Positions 5,710-8,773 of a stretch of 8,773 nucleotides of DNA are shown in pieces. The stretch comes from Planctomycetota bacterium (GTDB lineage Bacteria; Planctomycetota; UBA1135): positions 1 through 8,773 of the forward strand of contig JALUUN010000408.1 in NCBI GenBank assembly GCA_027021325.1. The letters are read 5' to 3'. Position numbers and translations under genes: made by a program. The notes beneath the pieces were generated by a model that was not told the origin of the DNA, did not search any database, and was given only the letters and a program-made list of their open reading frames with translations. Position 1 is the stretch's first letter. Every line of letters begins with the position of its first letter.

Positions 5710-7068
5710 ATGTTCCAGCGGATCTTCCTGGCCAACCGCGGCGAGGTCGCGGCCCGCATCCTGCGCGCCTGCCGGGAGCTCGGCGCCGAGGTGGTGGCCG
5801 CAGCCTCGACCGCGGACCTGGAGGCCGGCCATCCCTACCTGGAGGAGGCCGACGAGGTCGTCTGCCTGGGGCCGGGCCCGGCCGGGGAGAGCTACCTGAA
5901 GATGGAGGAGGTGGTCCAGGCAGCGCGCCAGACCGGCTGCTCGGCCCTGCACCCCGGCTGGGGTTTCCTGGCCGAGAACGCGGTCTTCGCCGCTCTCTGC
6001 GAGCAGCACGGGATCCGCTTCCTCGGGCCGCGGCCGGGGACCATGGATCTCATGGGCCGCAAGGTCCGCGCCCGCCGGGCGGCTCGCGAAGCCGGACTCC
6101 CGGTCGTCCCCGGCAGCCCGGGCCTGCTCCAAAGCGCCGAGGAAGCCGTGGCCTGCGCCCGGGAGACCGGCTTCCCGGTGGCCCTCAAGGCCGACGCCGG
6201 CGGCGGCGGCCGCGGCATCCGCCGCTGTGAGGACGAGGAGGAGGTGCGCCGGGCCTTCCAGGAGGCGGCCCGGGAGGCCGAGGCCGCCTTCGGCGATCCG
6301 GCCCTGTACCTGGAGAAGTACCTCGAGGGCGGACGGCATATCGAGTTCCAGGTCCTCGGCGACGGCCGTGGCCGGGCCCTGCATCTGGGCGAGCGGGAGT
6401 GCTCGGTGCAGCGCCGCCACCAGAAACTCCTGGAGGAAGCGCCGTCGCCGGCCCTCGACGCCACTGCCCGCGAGCACTACGGCGCCCTCTGCGCCCGCGC
6501 CGCCGCCTCCTGGGGCTACCGCGGGGCCGGGACCATGGAGTTCCTGCTCTCGCCCGAGGGCGAACTCCTGTTCCTGGAGATGAATACCCGCCTGCAGGTC
6601 GAGCACCCGGTCACCGAGGCCGTCACCGGCATCGACCTGGCGCGGGCCATGATCGAAGTCGCCGCCGGCCGCGAGCTCCCCTGCCGCCAGGAGGAGGTCT
6701 GCTTCTCAGGCCACGCCATCGAACTGCGGGTGAACGCCGAGGACCCCGACGACGGCTTCCGGCCCGCTCCCGGAACGCTCACGCGCTTCCGCATCGGGGG
6801 CGAGGGGATCCGTGTGGACACCCACCTGAAGGAAGGCGGCCGCATTCCGCCCTGGTACGACTCCCTGATCGCCAAGGTCATCGGCCACGGCCGCGACCGT
6901 GCCGAGGCCATCGCCCGCCTCCTCCGGGCCCTGGACACGGCCGAGGTCGAAGGTGTCCCGACCACCCTGCCCCTGCACCGCCGCCTCCTCGAGCATGAGG
7001 ACTTCCGCGCCGGCCGGGTGGACACCCTGTGGCTGGAAGGCCTGCTGGCCGAGGGGATCCGCTCCTGA
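5710..7068 (+). CDS. accC: Biotin carboxylase subunit (AccC type, ATP-grasp)
   Basis: A 452-residue protein of normal length for free-standing biotin carboxylases. The enzyme uses ATP and bicarbonate to carboxylate biotin on a carrier protein, the first half-reaction of acetyl-CoA or other acyl-CoA carboxylases. The N-terminal domain opens MFQRIFLANRGEVAARI. The ATP-grasp part shows Lys160, the glycine-rich loop GGGGRGI (164-170), His210 and Glu277. The metal and catalytic block MNTRLQVEHPVTE has Glu290, Asn292, Arg294 and Glu298, with Arg340 in the C-terminal domain. All correspond to E. coli AccC active-site residues, so it should be active. The usual MGDK near residue 115 is MGRK here, and the familiar HPGYGFLSEN is HPGWGFLAEN, so it sits some way from the standard group. 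No biotin-carrier or carboxyltransferase gene is in the window; it could serve acetyl-CoA, propionyl-CoA, methylcrotonyl-CoA or pyruvate carboxylation. Confidence 0.93.
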   Translation: MFQRIFLANRGEVAARILRACRELGAEVVAAASTADLEAGHPYLEEADEVVCLGPGPAGESYLKMEEVVQAARQTGCSALHPGWGFLAENAVFAALCEQHGIRFLGPRPGTMDLMGRKVRARRAAREAGLPVVPGSPGLLQSAEEAVACARETGFPVALKADAGGGGRGIRRCEDEEEVRRAFQEAAREAEAAFGDPALYLEKYLEGGRHIEFQVLGDGRGRALHLGERECSVQRRHQKLLEEAPSPALDATAREHYGALCARAAASWGYRGAGTMEFLLSPEGELLFLEMNTRLQVEHPVTEAVTGIDLARAMIEVAAGRELPCRQEEVCFSGHAIELRVNAEDPDDGFRPAPGTLTRFRIGGEGIRVDTHLKEGGRIPPWYDSLIAKVIGHGRDRAEAIARLLRALDTAEVEGVPTTLPLHRRLLEHEDFRAGRVDTLWLEGLLAEGIRS

Positions 7069-7125
7069 AGACACGAGCCGCCGGCGGATGCCGGGACAGG
7101 AGCGGCAGGAAGGCGGGCGCGGCCG

Positions 7126-7131
7126 TAGATT
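7126..7131 (+). promoter_or_regulatory. -10-like element TAGATT, leaderless start of FTCD
   Basis: TAGATT fits TANNNT and lies nine bases before the ATG at 7141, with no Shine-Dalgarno sequence in between. The 72-base gap after the biotin carboxylase (7069-7140) also holds a weak 5-bp hairpin (CCGGC 7081-7085 with GCCGG 7090-7094), which could be a poor terminator. Otherwise I see nothing there. FTCD therefore probably has its own promoter. Confidence 0.5.
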
Positions 7132-7140
7132 GTGCGCCCC

Positions 7141-8773
7141 ATGGAGCGGATCCTCGAGTGCGTCCCCAACTTCAGCGAGGGCCGGAATCCGGCCGTCATC
7201 CAGGCCATCGCCGACGCCATCCGCGGGGTCGAGGGCGTCGAAGTCCTGGACGTGGACCCCGGCCAGGCCACGAACCGGACCGTCGTGACCTTCGTCGGCG
7301 AGCCCGAGGCGGTGCTGGAGGGCGCCGTGGCCGGCGCGCGCAAGGCCGCCGAACTCATCGACATGCGCCAGCATCAGGGCGAGCACCCGCGCTTCGGCGC
7401 CCTGGACGTCTGCCCCCTGGTGCCGGTGGCCGGCCTCAGCATGGAGGAGACCGTCGACTACGCCCGCGAGCTCGGGCGGCGTCTCGGCGAGGAGCTCGGC
7501 CTGACGGTCTACCTCTACGAATACGCCGCCACGCGCCCGGAGCGGCGCAACCTCGCCCGGGTCCGGGCCGGCGAGTACGAGGCCCTGCCCGAGCGCCTGC
7601 AGGACCCGGAGTGGAAACCGGACTTCGGCCCCGCGGAGTTTCAGCCCCGAAGCGGCGCCACCGCGGTCGGCGCCCGGGACTTCCTGGTCGCCTACAACAT
7701 CAACCTGAACACCACCTCGACCCGGCGCGCCAACGCCATCGCCTTCGACATCCGCGAGAAGGGCCGGATCCGGCGCGAAGGCCACCCCCTGACCGGTCCC
7801 ATCGTGCGTGACGAGAAGGGCGAACCGGTCTGGATCCCCGGCTCGTTGAAGTGCGTCAAGGCGATCGGCTGGTACATCGAGGAGTACGGCATCTGCCAGG
7901 TGAGCATGAACCTCACCAACCTGACGGTGACGCCGGTGCACGTGGCCTTCGACGAGTGCTGCGAGAAGGCAAGGGCGCGCGGTGTCCGCGTCACCGGCAG
8001 CGAACTGGTCGGCCTCATCCCCCTGCAGGCGATGCTCGACGCGGGGCGCTACTTCCTGCGCAAGCAGAAGCGCTCCCTGGGGGTTTCCGACCGCGAGCTC
8101 ATCAAGATCGCCATCCGCTCCATGGGTCTGGACGAGCTCAAGCCCTTCGACCCCGAGGAGAAGATCATCGAGTACCGGATCCGGCCCAAGGGCAAGCGCC
8201 TCGTGGACCGGAGCGTCGAGGACTTCGTACACGAGACCGCCTCGGAGTCGCCGGCGCCCGGCGGCGGCTCGGTGGCCGCCCTGGCCGGGGCCCTGGGCGC
8301 GGCCCTGGGCACCATGGTCGCGAACCTGAGCAGCCACCGCCGCGGCTGGGACGAGCGCTGGGAGGAGTTCAGCGACCACGCGGTGCACGGCAAGGCATGC
8401 CACGACACCCTGCTCCGGCTCCTCGACGAGGACACCGAGGCCTTCCACGGCGTGATGGCGGCCTGGCGCCTGCCGGAGGGCGATGAGGAGGAGAAGGCGG
8501 CCAAGGCGGCCGCCGTCCAGGAGGCCACGCGCCGGGCCATCGAGGTCCCCCTGCGCGTCATGGAGACCGCGGTCCGGAGCTTCGAGGTCCTCGAGGCCAT
8601 GGCCCGGACCGGCATGGAGTCCTCGGTCTCCGACGCCGGCGTCGGCGCCCTCTGCGCGCGGACGGCGGTGCGCGGCGCCGCCCTGAACGTGCGCATCAAC
8701 CTCCCGGGCCTCGAGGACGCCACCCTGCGGCAGGAGTTCCTGGAAAGGGCCCGGCGCCTGGAGGAGGAGGCGG
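7141..8773 (+). CDS. ftcD: Fused glutamate formimidoyltransferase / formimidoyl-THF cyclodeaminase (3' partial)
   Basis: 544 residues are visible, open to the right edge. The first part transfers the formimino group of formiminoglutamate, a histidine breakdown product, to tetrahydrofolate, releasing glutamate. The second part closes 5-formimino-THF to 5,10-methenyl-THF and releases ammonia. The enzyme is cytosolic. The transferase starts MERILECVPNFSEGRN and has QGEHPRFGALDVCP with His82, matching the catalytic His82 of the mammalian enzyme. The two transferase subdomains span about 1-178 and 179-326. The cyclodeaminase begins near 356 with FVHETASESPAPGGGS, then helical segments including DTEAF (431-435) and SSVSDAGVGALCART. 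Fused enzymes are about 540 residues, so little is missing, perhaps a few tens of codons of the last helix. Histidine-utilisation genes (hutH, hutU, hutI) may lie downstream. The ATG is preceded by TAGATT. Family assignment is very secure. Confidence 0.96.
   Translation, partial: MERILECVPNFSEGRNPAVIQAIADAIRGVEGVEVLDVDPGQATNRTVVTFVGEPEAVLEGAVAGARKAAELIDMRQHQGEHPRFGALDVCPLVPVAGLSMEETVDYARELGRRLGEELGLTVYLYEYAATRPERRNLARVRAGEYEALPERLQDPEWKPDFGPAEFQPRSGATAVGARDFLVAYNINLNTTSTRRANAIAFDIREKGRIRREGHPLTGPIVRDEKGEPVWIPGSLKCVKAIGWYIEEYGICQVSMNLTNLTVTPVHVAFDECCEKARARGVRVTGSELVGLIPLQAMLDAGRYFLRKQKRSLGVSDRELIKIAIRSMGLDELKPFDPEEKIIEYRIRPKGKRLVDRSVEDFVHETASESPAPGGGSVAALAGALGAALGTMVANLSSHRRGWDERWEEFSDHAVHGKACHDTLLRLLDEDTEAFHGVMAAWRLPEGDEEEKAAKAAAVQEATRRAIEVPLRVMETAVRSFEVLEAMARTGMESSVSDAGVGALCARTAVRGAALNVRINLPGLEDATLRQEFLERARRLEEEA

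Noticed and set aside
5053..6606. Minus-strand frame of 517 codons antisense to the permease and biotin carboxylase.
   Set aside because: Antisense shadow; both plus-strand genes have intact family motifs.
7069..7140. Possible small RNA, tRNA or riboswitch in the gap before FTCD.
   Set aside because: Only 72 bases, with one weak 5-bp hairpin and the TAGATT box; no cloverleaf or riboswitch-like core is visible.
6706..8448. Minus-strand frame of 580 codons antisense to the biotin carboxylase and FTCD.
   Set aside because: Antisense of FTCD codons, with Val/Asp/Gly/Gln-rich composition and no motif; FTCD on the plus strand is certain.
1..8773. Mobile elements, CRISPR arrays or defence-system genes.
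   Set aside because: No transposase, integrase, terminal inverted repeats or direct DNA repeats were seen, and base composition is uniform except for short promoter-like AT spots.

Overview
This is a very GC-rich bacterial chromosomal window. Nearly every codon ends in G or C, so all six frames stay open for long stretches. The gene set is a secreted-type M28 peptidase with a PDZ domain, a giant envelope protein of carboxypeptidase-regulatory-like repeats, an EamA transporter, a biotin carboxylase and a fused FTCD. It suggests a Gram-negative, heterotrophic, GC-rich lineage such as Planctomycetota, Acidobacteriota, Myxococcota or a related uncultured phylum. The phylum cannot be settled from this window. 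I see no mobile element, phage gene, CRISPR array, tRNA or rRNA.

Layout: (1) 1-992 (+), the C-terminal part of an M28 zinc peptidase with a terminal PDZ domain, cut by the window's left edge. (2) 979-1701 (-), a secreted protein of unknown family, converging on the peptidase gene and overlapping it by 14 bases; a GC-rich hairpin begins at the last base of the peptidase stop codon. (3) 1702-1743, a 42-base divergent intergenic region with a symmetric -10-like element facing both ways. (4) 1744-4761 (+), a 1005-residue membrane-anchored protein made largely of eight to ten tandem beta-sandwich repeats. (5) 4766-5686 (+), an EamA/DMT permease starting at TTG four bases after the previous stop. 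(6) 5710-7068 (+), a biotin carboxylase (AccC type). (7) 7141-8773 (+), a fused glutamate formimidoyltransferase/formimidoyl-THF cyclodeaminase, cut by the right edge probably only tens of codons before its end.

The genes do not form one obvious pathway. The repeat protein and permease are probably co-transcribed. The biotin carboxylase and FTCD each carry their own TANNNT element 7-9 bases before the ATG and no Shine-Dalgarno sequence, as expected for leaderless mRNAs. FTCD points to histidine degradation feeding the one-carbon pool. The biotin carboxylase needs a carrier protein and a carboxyltransferase encoded outside the window.

No clearly new multi-gene system is visible. The least explained parts are the divergent pair formed by the secreted unknown protein and the repeat protein, their symmetric promoter, and the consistent leaderless-style start signals.
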